Part shown: piece after piece, positions 1 to 8,110 of the stretch | Position numbering within the stretch: position 1 is the stretch's first letter | Layout of the letters: each line of letters begins with the position of its first letter | Origin: Streptomyces sp. NBC_00285 | GTDB taxonomy: Bacteria; Actinomycetota; Actinomycetes; Streptomycetales; Streptomycetaceae | Assembly (NCBI RefSeq): GCF_036174265.1 | Contig: NZ_CP108055.1 | Location: forward strand, 5,766,001-5,830,000 | Direction: 5' to 3' | Length of the DNA: 64,000 bases | Program-made: the position numbers and the translations under genes | The notes under the pieces: model-generated | Database searches by the model: none | Told to the model about the DNA's origin: nothing | The model's input: only the letters and a program-made list of their open reading frames with translations

Positions 1-1
1 C

Positions 2-880
2 CACGGGCGTTTCGACGTGCTCGGCGCGGTGCTGGGCGCGCTGGCGCTCGCGCTGGTGACGTACGCGCTGATCGAGGCCCGTTCCGGTTCCCTTCTCGTC
101 GCGGTCACGGCGGTCGCGGGCGTGGCCGCCGGGGTGGCCTTCGTGGCGGTGGAGAAGCGGCGGCCCGATCCGTTGATGCCGCCCGCGATCTTCGCGTCCC
201 GGCAGTTCGCGGCGGTCAACGTCGTCACGCTGTGCGTGTACGCGGCCCTCGGCGGCTTCTTCTTCCTCGCCGTGCTCCAGCTCCAGGTCGTGGTCGGCTA
301 CTCGGCGCTGCAGGCGGGTACGGCCCTGCTGCCGACGACCGTGCTGATGCTGCTGTTCTCCGCCCGCTCGGGCGCGCTGGCCGACCGGATCGGCCCCCGG
401 ATCCCGCTCACCGTCGGGCCGCTGCTGTGCGCCGCCGGGATGCTGCTGATGCTGCGGGTCGGGCCGGGGGCGTCGTATCCCGTCGACGTGGTGCCCGCGC
501 TGCTGGTCCTCGGGGCGGGCCTGGTGACGCTGGTCGCGCCGCTGACGGCGACCGTGCTGGGGGCGGTGGACGCCTCTCGGGCGGGGCTGGCGAGTGGGAT
601 CAACAACGCGGCGGCACGGGCGGCGGGACTGATCGCGGTGGCCGCGTTGCCGCTGGTCACGGGGATGGGCGAGGAGGCGTACCGGTCGGCTTCGGCTTTC
701 GACGACGCCTTCGGGCGGGCGATGACGGTGTGTGCGGGGGTGCTGGTGGTGGGGGCGGCGGTGGCCTTCGCGACCGTACGGCCGCTGCCGCCCGGGTGCC
801 GACGGCCGGAGTGCCGGACGCACGGGGCGGTGATGGCGCCGCCGCTGGAGGGGGCGCCGGTGCGGAAGCGGTTGTCGTAG
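2..880 (+). CDS. MFS drug exporter (DHA2-like), 5' truncated by window
   Basis: The frame is open from the first bases, so the start lies upstream and only about the last 292 residues are visible. They contain a run of long hydrophobic segments separated by short basic loops. The segment RFDVLGAVLGALALALV, the loop ARSGALADRIGPR and the segment ending in ASRAGLASGINNAAARAAG are typical of the C-terminal half of 14-helix DHA2 drug:proton antiporters. The substrate cannot be told from the sequence. The gene ends in TAG and is followed by one arm of a terminator-type repeat. Confidence 0.85.
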   Translation, partial: HGRFDVLGAVLGALALALVTYALIEARSGSLLVAVTAVAGVAAGVAFVAVEKRRPDPLMPPAIFASRQFAAVNVVTLCVYAALGGFFFLAVLQLQVVVGYSALQAGTALLPTTVLMLLFSARSGALADRIGPRIPLTVGPLLCAAGMLLMLRVGPGASYPVDVVPALLVLGAGLVTLVAPLTATVLGAVDASRAGLASGINNAAARAAGLIAVAALPLVTGMGEEAYRSASAFDDAFGRAMTVCAGVLVVGAAVAFATVRPLPPGCRRPECRTHGAVMAPPLEGAPVRKRLS

Positions 881-930
881 GGCGAGGGCGACGGCGGGTG
901 CGACGGCGGGTGCGGGTGCGTGGGGGGCTG

Positions 931-960
931 GTCGCGCCGTTCCCCGCGCCCCTGAGCGGG
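931..960 (+). repeat. Half copy of a Streptomyces terminator-type palindrome
   Basis: These 30 bases match 28 of 30 bases of the left arm of the large inverted repeat at 62742-62771. The second arm is missing here, so no long hairpin can form. It is probably a remnant of an intergenic terminator downstream of the MFS gene. Confidence 0.6.
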
Positions 961-1037
961 TGCGGGCGGGGGGTGTCGTAGTCGGCCCCCACCGGCCCGC
1001 GGAACAAACACTGCCGTCCGCGAGGGAAACTGGACCC

Positions 1038-1451
1038 ATGTCGATTCACGAGAACCTTCTCGGGGGCCCGCCCCCGACCCACCTGCCCGACGACCCGGAG
1101 CCCCGTGAGCTCCTGGCGAACGGCACCGCGCCCGCGGATGTCGCCGCGAAGTACCCGACCTCCTCGCTGGCCTGGGCCCAGCTGGCCGACCAGGCGTTCG
1201 AGCGGGGCAGCGTCGTGGAGTCGTACGCCTATGCCCGCACGGGCTATCACCGCGGCCTGGACTCGCTGCGCCGCAGCGGCTGGAAGGGCCACGGGCCGGT
1301 CCCGTGGGAGCACGAGCCGAACCGCGGCTTCCTGCGTGCCCTGCACGGCCTCGCCCGGGCCGCCGGAGCCATCGGCGAGCAGGCGGAGTACGAGCGCTGC
1401 ACGCAGTTCCTGAAGGACTCCTCTCCGGAGGCGGCCCAGACGCTGGGCTGA
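1038..1451 (+). CDS. DUF3151 family protein
   Basis: A 137-residue soluble protein. The start at 1038 is preferred over an in-frame start at 960 because the conserved family N terminus (MSIHENLLGGPPPTHLP) begins here and the upstream extension looks non-coding. The pattern of an aspartate/proline-rich head followed by helices such as SSLAWAQLADQAFERGS and ESYAYARTGYHRGLDSLRR matches DUF3151, a conserved actinobacterial family of unknown function with TPR-like helices. The genes on either side give no hint of its role. Confidence 0.8.
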   Translation: MSIHENLLGGPPPTHLPDDPEPRELLANGTAPADVAAKYPTSSLAWAQLADQAFERGSVVESYAYARTGYHRGLDSLRRSGWKGHGPVPWEHEPNRGFLRALHGLARAAGAIGEQAEYERCTQFLKDSSPEAAQTLG

Positions 1452-1611
1452 CCGCCCCGGTCCTGAGGCCGTGATGTGAGGTCCGTCCGATGTGACCGGG
1501 CGGGCCTTGCGTTTTCGCGGGACCATCGAAGAGGATTTGCCGCGGGGACCGGGGCGTCCTGCCGACAACGGCAGGGGCGGACCGCTACCCGGAGTAATGC
1601 AGGAGACAGCG

Positions 1612-2454
1612 ATGTCGTCCCATGAGGCTCAGGAACCGCAGGAGCCCGAGACCCCGCATCTCGACTTCCAAGGCACGACGCCGTACGAGGACTACGTCAA
1701 GGCGGACGTGCTCACCCACCTCCAGCACACCCTCTCCGACGATCCCGGAGAGATGGTCTTCCTGGTCACGACCCAGGTGATGGAGTTGTGGTTCACCGTC
1801 ATCGTCCACGAGTGGGAGACCGCGGCGGGTGCGCTGCGCTCCGACGACGTGCCCACCGCGGTCGCCGCGCTGAAGCGTTCCGTGCGGGAGCTGGAGGCGC
1901 TGACCGCCTCCTGGAAGCCGCTCGGCCAGCTGACCCCGGCGCAGTTCAACTCGTATCGCAGTGCCCTCGGCGAGGGCTCCGGCTTCCAGTCGGCGATGTA
2001 CCGCCGGATGGAGTTCCTGCTCGGCGACAAGTCCGCGTCCATGCTCGTCCCGCACCGGGGCGCGCCCCGGGTGCACGCCGAGCTGGAGAAGGCGCTGCAC
2101 GAGCCGAGCATGTACGACGAGGTGCTGCGGCTGCTCGCGCGGCGCGGGCACGCGATCCCCGACTCGGTCCTGGACCGGGACGTCTCGCGGAGGTACGAAC
2201 CGTCGCAGGAGGTGGAGGCCGCGTGGACGGCTCTCTACTCGGGCCCCGAGACCGACGAACTCGCCCGCCTGGGTGAGGCGTTGACCGATGTCGGCGAGCT
2301 GGTGTGGCGATGGCGCAACGACCATCTCGTCGCCACGCGCAGGGCCATGGGCTCCAAGACCGGCACGGGCGGTTCCGCCGGAGTGGCCTGGCTGGAGAGG
2401 CGCGCGCAGAAGAACGTGTTCCCCGAGCTGTGGACGGCGCGCTCCCATGTCTGA
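1612..2454 (+). CDS. kynA: Tryptophan 2,3-dioxygenase
   Basis: Cytoplasmic heme enzyme that opens the indole ring of L-tryptophan to N-formylkynurenine, the first step of the kynurenine pathway. The 280-residue length is normal. TTPYEDYVKADVLTHLQ near the N terminus and the C-terminal block WRNDHLVATRRAMGSK followed by TGTGGSAG are family signatures; His238 in this block corresponds to the proximal heme ligand. An AGGAG six bases upstream sets the start at 1612. The gene overlaps kynU by 8 bases, so the two are translationally coupled. With kynU and the hydrolase at 4488 it supplies a complete route from tryptophan to anthranilate. Confidence 0.96.
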   Translation: MSSHEAQEPQEPETPHLDFQGTTPYEDYVKADVLTHLQHTLSDDPGEMVFLVTTQVMELWFTVIVHEWETAAGALRSDDVPTAVAALKRSVRELEALTASWKPLGQLTPAQFNSYRSALGEGSGFQSAMYRRMEFLLGDKSASMLVPHRGAPRVHAELEKALHEPSMYDEVLRLLARRGHAIPDSVLDRDVSRRYEPSQEVEAAWTALYSGPETDELARLGEALTDVGELVWRWRNDHLVATRRAMGSKTGTGGSAGVAWLERRAQKNVFPELWTARSHV

Positions 2455-3655
2455 ACTCGCTTCCAGGGCACAGGAGTTGGACGCCGGTGATGAACTGGCG
2501 GTCCTGCGCTCGCAGTTCGTCCTCGACGAGGTCGTCTACCTGGACGGCAACTCGCTCGGCGCGCTTCCCGCCGCCGTCCCCGGACGCGTCGAGGACGTCG
2601 TACGCCGTCAGTGGGGTTCGCTCAGGATCCGGTCCTGGGACGAGAGCGGCTGGTGGACCGCGCCCGAGCGGATCGGCGACCGGATCGCGCCCCTCGTCGG
2701 TGCGGCGGCCGGACAGGTCGTCGTCGGCGACTCGACAAGTGTCAATGTCTTCAAGGCAGTTGTGGGTGCGGTACGGCTCGCGGGCGGCCCGGACTCCGGT
2801 CGTGACGAGGTGGTCGTCGACGCGACCACCTTCCCCACGGACGGGTACATCGCCGAGTCCGCGGCCCGGATGACGGGCTGCACACTGCGTGCCGTGACCC
2901 CGGCGGAGGTGCCGGGTGTGCTGAGCGGCCGTACGGCTGCCGTCCTGCTCAACCACGTCGACTACCGCACCGGGCGCCTGCACGACCTGCCCGGGCTCAC
3001 GGCCGCCGTGCACGCGGCCGGCGCGGTCTCGGTCTGGGACCTGTGCCACAGCGCGGGCGCCCTGCCGGTCGGGCTCGACGCGCACGGCGTCGACCTCGCG
3101 GTCGGCTGCACCTACAAGTACCTGAACGGCGGCCCGGGTTCACCGGCGTACCTCTATGTGCGACGCGAACTCCAGGACCGTTTCGACTCCCCGCTGCCGG
3201 GCTGGACCTCGCACGCCGACCCCTTCGGCATGAGCCCGTCCTACGCCCCGGCGGACGGCGCGCTGCGCGGTCGCGTCGGCACCCCGGACATTCTGTCCAT
3301 GCTCGCCCTGGAGGCGGCGCTGGAGGTCTGGGACGGGGTGTCGGTCGAGGCGGTGCGCGCCAAGTCCCTCGCCCTGACGGACTTCTTCCTGGAGTGCGTC
3401 TCGTCGTACGTCGGTGAGGGGCGCGTCGAGTGCGTGACTCCTCTGGCGCACGGGGAGCGGGGCAGCCAGGTCGCGCTGCGCTGCGAGGACGCCGGTGAGG
3501 TCATGAAGCGGCTCATCGAGCGGGGTGTGGTGGGCGACTTCCGGCATCCGGACGTGCTGCGGTTCGGTTTCACGCCGCTGTACGTCGGCTTCGCGGACGT
3601 GGAGCGGGCGGCGGGGGTGCTGGGGGAGATTCTCGCTGCGGGCGGGCGCGGCTGA
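2447..3655 (+). CDS. kynU: Kynureninase
   Basis: PLP enzyme (402 residues) that cleaves L-kynurenine to anthranilate and alanine. The start overlaps the end of kynA. The fold-type I aminotransferase signature is clear: YLDGNSLGALP at the N terminus binds substrate, and CTYKYLNGGPGSPAYLYV carries the Schiff-base lysine Lys224. DLCHSAGALPV supplies the aspartate that contacts the PLP ring nitrogen. The coupling to kynA means tryptophan is channelled to anthranilate, which in streptomycetes can feed catabolism or secondary metabolites. Only 16 bases separate its stop from the converging tetR gene. Confidence 0.96.
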   Translation: MSELASRAQELDAGDELAVLRSQFVLDEVVYLDGNSLGALPAAVPGRVEDVVRRQWGSLRIRSWDESGWWTAPERIGDRIAPLVGAAAGQVVVGDSTSVNVFKAVVGAVRLAGGPDSGRDEVVVDATTFPTDGYIAESAARMTGCTLRAVTPAEVPGVLSGRTAAVLLNHVDYRTGRLHDLPGLTAAVHAAGAVSVWDLCHSAGALPVGLDAHGVDLAVGCTYKYLNGGPGSPAYLYVRRELQDRFDSPLPGWTSHADPFGMSPSYAPADGALRGRVGTPDILSMLALEAALEVWDGVSVEAVRAKSLALTDFFLECVSSYVGEGRVECVTPLAHGERGSQVALRCEDAGEVMKRLIERGVVGDFRHPDVLRFGFTPLYVGFADVERAAGVLGEILAAGGRG

Positions 3656-3671
3656 CCGGCCGGTCGTGGCG

Positions 3672-4280
3672 TCAGGCCGGGGTGACGTACACCCCGGCCT
3701 CCGCCGCGGCGAGCGCCGCGTCCGCCGCGCGGTCGGCGGCGGCGGGGTCCGGGGTGGTTCCGGCGGTGAGGAAGCCGTAGTAGAGGGGGGCCGAGACCGC
3801 CCGTACGACCGTCGCCGGGTCCGTGCCGGGCGGAAGCTCCCCGCGCGCGACGCCCTCCGTCACGCACGGGGCCCACTCGGCGATCCGTACGTCGTAGAAG
3901 TGCCGCAGCGCCTCGGCCGTACGCGTGTCGCAGGCCGCCGCGGCGATGACCGCGCGGAACAGCGCGCCCTGCCGGGGGTCGGCGAGCGTCCGCTGGACGA
4001 GGGCGGCGTTGGCCCGCAGGTCGTCCCGGACCGATCCGGTGCGGGTGCGGGGCAGCGACTGCTCGGCCATGTCGGCGAGCAGGTCGGCCACCAGCGCGGT
4101 GACCGTCCCCCACCGCCGGTACACGGTCGTCTTCCCGACCTCCGCGCGGCGGGCGACCTCCGCGAGATCGAGGCGGTCAAAACCCTGTTCGGCGAGCACG
4201 TCTCCGGCCGCGTGCAGCACGGCGGCACGGACACGCGCGGTACGCCCTCCGGGACGGACGGTGCCGGGTTCGGCGGACAT
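3672..4280 (-). CDS. TetR-family regulator
   Basis: A 202-residue regulator. The start at 4280 is chosen because GAGGAGG lies five bases upstream; an upstream in-frame ATG at 4322 lacks such a site. Residues 15-65 form the TetR helix-turn-helix (LAEVARRAEVGKTTVYRRWG), and the rest is a helical ligand and dimer domain of the TetR_C type with DDLRANAALVQRTL and a C-terminal ATVVRAVSAPLYYGFL. It sits between kynU, convergent, and the divergent hydrolase, so control of the kynurenine genes is likely. A near-perfect 17-bp palindrome at 4444-4460 is a candidate operator. Confidence 0.92.
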   Translation of the reverse strand: MSAEPGTVRPGGRTARVRAAVLHAAGDVLAEQGFDRLDLAEVARRAEVGKTTVYRRWGTVTALVADLLADMAEQSLPRTRTGSVRDDLRANAALVQRTLADPRQGALFRAVIAAAACDTRTAEALRHFYDVRIAEWAPCVTEGVARGELPPGTDPATVVRAVSAPLYYGFLTAGTTPDPAAADRAADAALAAAEAGVYVTPA

Positions 4281-4443
4281 ATCGGCCTCCTCGGTACGCT
4301 CCGGATCCGCGGGTGCGGACACCCCGCCAGCGTAACGAAACAGCAGAACCGTTTAACCCTCACCGAGCGTGACATCCCCGTGTCCGCGCACGTCATCGGG
4401 CTGATACCGTCCCGGCCAACGGCCGAATTCTCTTCCTGGACGG

Positions 4444-4460
4444 TTTGCCGGTCCGTCAAA
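4444..4460. promoter_or_regulatory. Candidate TetR operator
   Basis: TTTGCCGGTCCGTCAAA is an imperfect palindrome (7 of 8 base pairs) centred on 4452, lying 28 bases before the hydrolase start and between divergent tetR and hydrolase genes. Size, symmetry and position fit a TetR-family operator; binding is inferred. Confidence 0.45.
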
Positions 4461-4487
4461 TCCGTTTGATCGCTGAGAGGTTGGAGC

Positions 4488-5450
4488 ATGTCGGACGACG
4501 CCGCAGCCCGTGCCGCCGCAGAAGCCCGCGCCGCGGCCGAGGAGGAGTCGGCCTTCTCGCACCCGGTGGTCGACCCCGACGTCACCGTCGCGTACGGCGA
4601 CGACCCCGATCAGGTGATCGACTTCTACGCCCCGCGCGAGGATCGTGCGCCGGGCGGCGTCCTCGCGCCCCTGGTCGTCGTCCTGCACGGCGGTGCGTGG
4701 CGGGCACCGTACGACCGCCGTCATGTGACGCCGTTCGCGGACTTCCTGGCCCGGCGGGGGTTCGCGGTGGCCAATGTGGAGTACCGGCGGGGCGGGGTGG
4801 TGATCCCGATTCCTGGGCAGAGCACGGCGGTTGACGGAGTTCGTGCGGGTGACGGCGGTTCGGCTGCCGGGGGCGGCGTCGGGCCGGTCGCCGGTCGCTG
4901 GCCGGAGACCTTCGACGACGTCGCCGCGGCGATGGATGCGCTGCCCGGGTTCGTACGGGAGCACCTTCCGCAGGCGGACCCGCGCCGCATGGTGGTCACC
5001 GGCCACTCCGCGGGCGGCCACCTGGCGCTGTGGGCCTCGGCGCGGCACCTCCTGCCCACCGACGCAGCCTGGCACATCGCCCGTCCGGCGCCCCTGCGCG
5101 GTGTCGTCGCCCTCGCCCCGATCGCCGACTTCACGGTCGCCGAGAAGCTGGACGTGTGCGGCGGGGCGTGCCGCCAACTCCTCGGCGGGGAGGAGGGGTT
5201 CGCGGCACGGTTGCCGTACGCCGACCCCGCGCTCCTGCTTCCCACCGGGATCGCGACCACCCTCGTCCAGGGCCGCGCGGACACGGTCGTGCCGCAGGCG
5301 GTCGCCGAGGCGTACGCGGACGCGGCGGCCAAGGCCGGCGAGGTGGTGGGCCTGACGCTGCTGGAGGACGTCGGTCACTTCCCCCTGATCGACCCGGCGG
5401 CGGACGCGTGCGCGGTGGTGGCGGAGGAGATCGCGCAGCTGGCGTGGTGA
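4488..5450 (+). CDS. Alpha/beta hydrolase, probable kynurenine formamidase
   Basis: A 320-residue cytoplasmic alpha/beta hydrolase without signal peptide. The oxyanion motif HGGAW is at residues 67-71, the nucleophile elbow GHSAGG has Ser174, and GRADTVVPQ and VGHFPLI carry the likely acid and histidine. HGGxW is the hallmark of the alpha/beta-hydrolase type of N-formylkynurenine formamidase known from eukaryotes and is also found in related esterases. No KynB-type metal formamidase is present here, and the gene lies next to kynA-kynU, so hydrolysis of N-formylkynurenine is the best guess. A glycine-rich stretch at about residues 118-135 looks like an inserted loop. Confidence 0.75.
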   Translation: MSDDAAARAAAEARAAAEEESAFSHPVVDPDVTVAYGDDPDQVIDFYAPREDRAPGGVLAPLVVVLHGGAWRAPYDRRHVTPFADFLARRGFAVANVEYRRGGVVIPIPGQSTAVDGVRAGDGGSAAGGGVGPVAGRWPETFDDVAAAMDALPGFVREHLPQADPRRMVVTGHSAGGHLALWASARHLLPTDAAWHIARPAPLRGVVALAPIADFTVAEKLDVCGGACRQLLGGEEGFAARLPYADPALLLPTGIATTLVQGRADTVVPQAVAEAYADAAAKAGEVVGLTLLEDVGHFPLIDPAADACAVVAEEIAQLAW

Positions 5451-5597
5451 GCAGGGGTGGGGCGGTGGGCGCGGTGGGCGCGGTGGGTGTTGCGGGTGCG
5501 GTGAGTGTGGTGAGTGCTGTGGAGTTCGTTCCCGCGCTCGTCGCGACGTGTGGTCCGAGGCTTCCCGCGATGCTCGTTCCAGCCCCTCCCGGTGATA

Positions 5598-5614
5598 CCC
5601 GTAGTACCTGAGAG
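5598..5614 (+). promoter_or_regulatory. 17-bp element, copy 1, upstream of hydrolase-acyltransferase-TCS operon
   Basis: CCCGTAGTACCTGAGAG occurs here and again, base for base, at 10165-10181 before the second sensor kinase. In this copy the flanks also form CCGTAG-N10-CTACGG (5599-5620). A shared control site is inferred. Confidence 0.55.
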
Positions 5615-5721
5615 CTACGGCTCAGAAGAGCTCCCCGGCGTGACGCGGACGACGGGCGTCGCTCCGTAACTTCCTTTCCAGACAAGCCCGATGGCCGGGC
5701 TGACGGGGGAGGGGCGACGAC

Positions 5722-6849
5722 GTGGAGAGCATCCGGAGGGGCCGGCGCGAGGCGCTGCACGGGGCACGGCGTGAGGCGGCACACGAGGCGCGGCGCGAGG
5801 CGGCACACGAGGCGCGGCGCGAGGCGGCACACGAGGCACACGGGGACGCGCGGGAACAAGCGAGGGAGCAGCACGGGGAGCGCCCACGCCGACGCACCCA
5901 CAGATGGCGTCGAGCCTTCCTCGCGAGCCTCGTCGTCACCGCGGTGGTGGCTCCTCTCTCCGCCGCGGCCGACTCGCAAATCCCCGCCCCGAAGCCTGCC
6001 GCCCTCCCGGCGCTCACCGCCTCGACTCTCACCGGCGTCTACGCCGCCAACCGCGCCAACGCCGCCGTGGCCGCCGACATGGCCGCGGCCCACGGTGACG
6101 CCCACCGTGCCGAGGCGGACCGGGAGATGGCCGAGCCCGCCCGGCACCTCCTCACCTTCGACGGCCGGGGCCCCGGCCAGGCGACCGAGGTCTTCGGCGA
6201 CCTCGCCGACGCCGACCACGTGGCCGTCCTGGTCCCCGGCTCCGACACGTCCCTGGACACCTACCCCCGCTTCCGGGCGGCCGCGGACGCCCTCCACCGG
6301 CAACTTGCGAGGACGGCCCCGCCGGGCACCCGCACCGCGGTGGTCGCCTGGCTCGGCTACAGCACCCCGGACACGATCAGCACCACGGTCCTCACCACGG
6401 ACCGGGCCGACGAAGCAGCCCCCCGGCTGCGGGAGTTCATACGCGGACTGCACGGCGTCACCGGCCCCGGGGCGACCGTCTCCCTCCTCTGCCACTCCTA
6501 CGGCACCGTCGTCTGCGCCCGAGCCGCCACCCGCCTGGACATCGACGACCTGGTCCTGGTCGGCAGCCCCGGCACCGGCGCGGACACCGCGACAGGGCTG
6601 CACACCCCGGCCCGGGTCTGGGCTGCCAGAGGCAAGGACGACTGGGTGGCCGAGGTCCCCCACGTCAGGACCGACGTCTTCGGCGTCACCGTCGGCTTCG
6701 GCACCGACCCCATCTCCCCGGCCTTCGGCGCGCGCGTCTTCGCCGCCGGAAAGGGCGGTCACAGCGACTACTTCACCCCGGGCTCGGTCTCCCTGACCAA
6801 CCTCGCCCGGATCGTCCTCGGAGACACCGCGGAGATGACCCGTGCCTGA
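5722..6849 (+). CDS. Membrane-anchored alpha/beta hydrolase (DUF1023-like)
   Basis: A 375-residue protein with a GTG start. Residues 1-60 are very basic and helical, built from four copies of an eight-residue unit of the type REAAHEAR, then comes one membrane segment (about 64-82) and an extracytoplasmic domain. The nucleophile elbow is LLCHSYGTVVCAR, and TAVVAWLGYSTP and HSDYFTPGS fit the DUF1023 alpha/beta-hydrolase family. The substrate is unknown. The stop overlaps the acyltransferase start by 8 bases, making it the first gene of a four-gene coupled operon ending in a two-component system. Confidence 0.8.
   Translation: MESIRRGRREALHGARREAAHEARREAAHEARREAAHEAHGDAREQAREQHGERPRRRTHRWRRAFLASLVVTAVVAPLSAAADSQIPAPKPAALPALTASTLTGVYAANRANAAVAADMAAAHGDAHRAEADREMAEPARHLLTFDGRGPGQATEVFGDLADADHVAVLVPGSDTSLDTYPRFRAAADALHRQLARTAPPGTRTAVVAWLGYSTPDTISTTVLTTDRADEAAPRLREFIRGLHGVTGPGATVSLLCHSYGTVVCARAATRLDIDDLVLVGSPGTGADTATGLHTPARVWAARGKDDWVAEVPHVRTDVFGVTVGFGTDPISPAFGARVFAAGKGGHSDYFTPGSVSLTNLARIVLGDTAEMTRA
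5749..5844 (+). repeat. Four 24-bp in-frame tandem repeats
   Basis: Units lie at 5749-5772, 5773-5796, 5797-5820 and 5821-5844. The two middle units are identical, and the outer ones have diverged. They encode the basic helical N terminus of the hydrolase, so copy number could change by slippage without a frameshift. Confidence 0.9.
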
Positions 6850-8110
6850 GATCCGGACCCACCATTCCCGGGGCGGCGTACGCGACGCCATACGCCAGTG
6901 CGCGGACGGCATACGCCAGAACGCGGACGGCATACGCCGGGCCGCCGCCCGGATCGACACGGCGACACCGAAAGGGCGGGACCGCGCCGTGGACGCCCTG
7001 CGCGCCCTCGCGATCCTCGGCGTGGTCCTCGGCCACTGGCTGGTGACGGCCCTGGTCGCCGACGGCGGCGACCTGCACACCGCGAGCCCGTTGCAGCACA
7101 TGCCCTGGCTGGCCCCGATCTCCTGGGCCTTCCAGACGCTGGCCGTGTTCTTCCTGGTGGGCGGTCATGTGGCGACACGCGGCTACACCTCGGCACTCGC
7201 GCGTGGGACAACCTACGGGCAGTGGCTGAAGGGGCGCATGGAGCGGCTGTTCAAGCCGGTCGCCGCCGTCCTCGCGCTGTGGACGGTGGCCGCGGTGGCC
7301 CTGCTGCTGACCGGCGTCCCGTTCGGCACGGTCCGCACGCTGGTCAAGCTCGCCCTGTCCCCGATGTGGTTCCTACTGGTCTTCGGCGTGCTGACGGCGG
7401 CGACCCCGCTGCTGCGACGGCTCCACCCGCTGTGGCCGCTGGCCGTCGTCCTGCACGTGGACATCGTGCGCTTCGGGCTCGGCGGCCCGGACTGGCTCGG
7501 CTGGGTGAACCTGGCGGCCGGCTGGATGGTGCCGTACACCCTGGGCGCCGCCTGGACGCGGGGCGAGCTGGAGGGGCGGCGCGCGGGGTGGCTGCTGCTC
7601 GGGGGCGGTGCGGCGGTGACCGCGGTGCTCGTCGTGTGGGCGGGGTATCCGGCGTCGATGGTCGGGGTGCCGGGCGTCCAGGTCTCCAACCTGAACCCGC
7701 CGACGCTGGCCGCGGTCACCTTCGGCCTGGCTCAGTGCGGCCTCGCCCTGCTGCTGCGCGACCGGCTGCGCCGCGGCATGCGACGCCCTCTGGCCTGGGC
7801 GGCGGTGGCGCTGGTCAACCTCTCCGCGATGACGGTCTTCCTGTGGCACCAGACCGCGTTGATGGCCACCACGGCCACCGGCCTCGCCGTGGGCCGTCTT
7901 CCCGGTCTGCACACCGTGCCCGACGGCCTGGGCTGGGTGGCGGCCCGGCTGGCCTGGCTCCCGGTGTTCGCTCTCGTCCTGACGGTCTGCTGGGCGGCCT
8001 TCCGGTCCTTCGAGCAGGGGCCCCGCAGGGTCGTGGGCCGGGCGTCACGGGTGATCCGGGTGCATCGTCGTGCGGATCCGGCCCCGGTGAAGGAGACGCA
8101 TCGTGCCTAG
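6842..8110 (+). CDS. Acyltransferase family 3 (OafA-like) membrane protein
   Basis: A 422-residue integral membrane protein with a GTG start overlapping the hydrolase. After a basic N terminus containing three seven-residue repeats (DGIRQNA type, 6879-6941) comes RAVDALRALAILGVVLGHW, the usual entry helix of acyltransferase family 3 with its conserved histidine. About ten hydrophobic segments follow, with VFFLVGGHVATRGY and MTVFLWHQTAL as further family features. Such enzymes move acyl groups across the membrane to cell-surface sugars or secreted products. The coupling to a hydrolase and a sensor pair suggests regulated modification of the cell envelope. Confidence 0.88.
   Translation: MPEIRTHHSRGGVRDAIRQCADGIRQNADGIRRAAARIDTATPKGRDRAVDALRALAILGVVLGHWLVTALVADGGDLHTASPLQHMPWLAPISWAFQTLAVFFLVGGHVATRGYTSALARGTTYGQWLKGRMERLFKPVAAVLALWTVAAVALLLTGVPFGTVRTLVKLALSPMWFLLVFGVLTAATPLLRRLHPLWPLAVVLHVDIVRFGLGGPDWLGWVNLAAGWMVPYTLGAAWTRGELEGRRAGWLLLGGGAAVTAVLVVWAGYPASMVGVPGVQVSNLNPPTLAAVTFGLAQCGLALLLRDRLRRGMRRPLAWAAVALVNLSAMTVFLWHQTALMATTATGLAVGRLPGLHTVPDGLGWVAARLAWLPVFALVLTVCWAAFRSFEQGPRRVVGRASRVIRVHRRADPAPVKETHRA
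6879..6941 (+). repeat. Three 21-bp in-frame tandem repeats
   Basis: Units at 6879-6899, 6900-6920 and 6921-6941 share the core GGCATACGCC and encode the DGIRQNA-type repeat at the acyltransferase N terminus. The previous gene has its own, different repeats at the same place. Confidence 0.8.

Noticed and set aside
5749..5844. Regular 24-bp repeats considered as a CRISPR-like array
   Set aside because: The units are directly tandem without spacers, in frame, and encode a helical peptide repeat.
5131..7101. A 656-residue open frame on the minus strand across two plus-strand genes
   Set aside because: Low-complexity composition, no motif, and it runs through intergenic DNA; the plus-strand genes have catalytic motifs and overlaps.
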